From Psococerastis gibbosa (Eukaryota > Arthropoda > Insecta > Psocodea > Psocidae): a stretch of 64,000 nt of DNA. Location of the stretch: NCBI GenBank assembly GCA_963971405.1, contig OZ020489.1, positions 12,710,001-12,774,000 of the forward strand. The letters are read 5' to 3'. Shown piece after piece: positions 63,228-64,000 of this stretch (position 1 is its first letter; each line of letters opens with the position of its first letter). The translations under genes and the position numbers were made by a program. The notes beneath the pieces are model-generated. The model made no database searches. It saw nothing but the letters and a program-made list of their open reading frames with translations, and was not told the origin of the DNA.

Positions 63228-63724
63228 AATATTTCACAAAATGTTACCCATTTAAAAATGGGAGAATGTTGGTATAATAGCTGCAGGTTATCGGGTGTAA
63301 AAGAAATAGTTGGTATAGCATAGGTGAGTTGTTGTCAGTACAGCGCGACTAGATTAGTAGCCTATAATCAACAGGGGTCGGCCAGTGGTATTAGCATTTA
63401 TTATATATATATATATTACTATATTATTAGAAATTAGCCTAAGTCTTATCAAACTTCTGCAGACAATTTTTTGAATGTGGCCCATAATATCGCCTAATTT
63501 GGCGACATAAATTCCCCTAAAAACAGTCAAAAAATGATTTTTTTTTTCGTTTGTGAAACGTTCTTTTATAACCCCCTTAGGTAATCCACATAGGCTTAAA
63601 CTTGCTGATTTGAAAGGAACATCATAATAATAATTATTATTTTGTCTTCAAATCCAAAGCCTCGGCTTGTAAAGCACCATGTTCTGTGTGTGTTGTTGCT
63701 CTGCATGTAGTACCTACTGCAAGA
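63228..63724. other. Unassigned stretch with a (TA)n run
   Basis: No gene is recognised. A TATATATATATATATATA run lies near 63400-63416. Confidence 0.5.
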
Positions 63725-63843
63725 CCGTGCCCAGATTTTGATTTCGGAAAGTCCATTATATCAAGTGTTCAAACTCAAATAAAACAATTTATTTCGGGAG
63801 GGGGGGGGGGTCCAGATCCCTTGGATCACACCCCTGGGCACGG
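63725..63843. mobile_element. Possible short TIR element with G run
   Basis: CCGTGCCCAG (63725-63734) and CTGGGCACGG (63834-63843) are exact complements. An interior G run at about 63796-63810 is followed by TCCAGATCC. Such ends with G runs resemble short DNA elements of the hAT-like kind, but no target duplication was found. The final 157 bases of the window show nothing recognisable. Confidence 0.4.
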
Positions 63844-64000
63844 CCATGACTCTAAAACATACCTGACTTAAAAATCATTGATTGAATCCATCAAAGGGGA
63901 TATGACCTAGTGGGATTTCTTTAAATTAATTAAGTACCGTACTACAATATATCATATAGAATGACATCATGTATCATGCATTGTATTGTTTCGTCATTTC

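Overview
The window is eukaryotic nuclear DNA. The evidence is a very large AT-rich satellite array, tRNA-derived SINEs with target-site duplications, a hAT transposon whose transposase gene has a GT-AG intron, and decayed LINE sequence. The mix of repeat families points to an animal, most likely an invertebrate. The species cannot be told from the sequence, and no intact host gene was found.

Region 1 (1-48183) is one uninterrupted head-to-tail satellite array. The monomer is about 164-167 bp and there are roughly 290 copies; the array runs off the left edge. Variant monomers recur in fixed order, so higher-order repeats (HORs) are visible: units of about 7 kb in the left third, a 4590-bp/28-monomer unit (2 x 2295 bp) between about 23.6 and 39.8 kb with one 3295-bp deletion form, and a block near 20.8-23.9 kb that recurs about 19.89 kb downstream. 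The only foreign DNA found inside the array is a poly(A)-tailed retroposed fragment on the minus strand at 9430-9518 with a perfect 13-bp target-site duplication. All short ORFs in the array are by-products of the repeat.

Region 2 (48184-64000) is a graveyard of mobile elements. It contains two copies of a SINE-like family (one with a 12-bp duplication), two copies of a tRNA-derived SINE (one with a 12-bp duplication), and a family of foldback elements with aggcggctattccac ends. It also contains two copies of a dispersed repeat with GACA-rich 3' parts, a LINE 3' end with an (AAGT)n tail, small TIR elements, and a 1.87-kb hAT-like element with 8-bp duplications.

The best-defined unit is a complete hAT transposon at 54371-58198: 15-bp perfect terminal repeats, a perfect 8-bp duplication CATGTAAT, and a two-exon gene for an 848-residue transposase with a TTF/ZMYM-type zinc finger and hAT dimerisation region. 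Read across its duplicated target site, the host DNA encodes most of a RING finger, so the element landed inside a RING exon or pseudogene. A possible remnant of an iron-containing alcohol dehydrogenase lies just upstream at about 53.77-53.90 kb.
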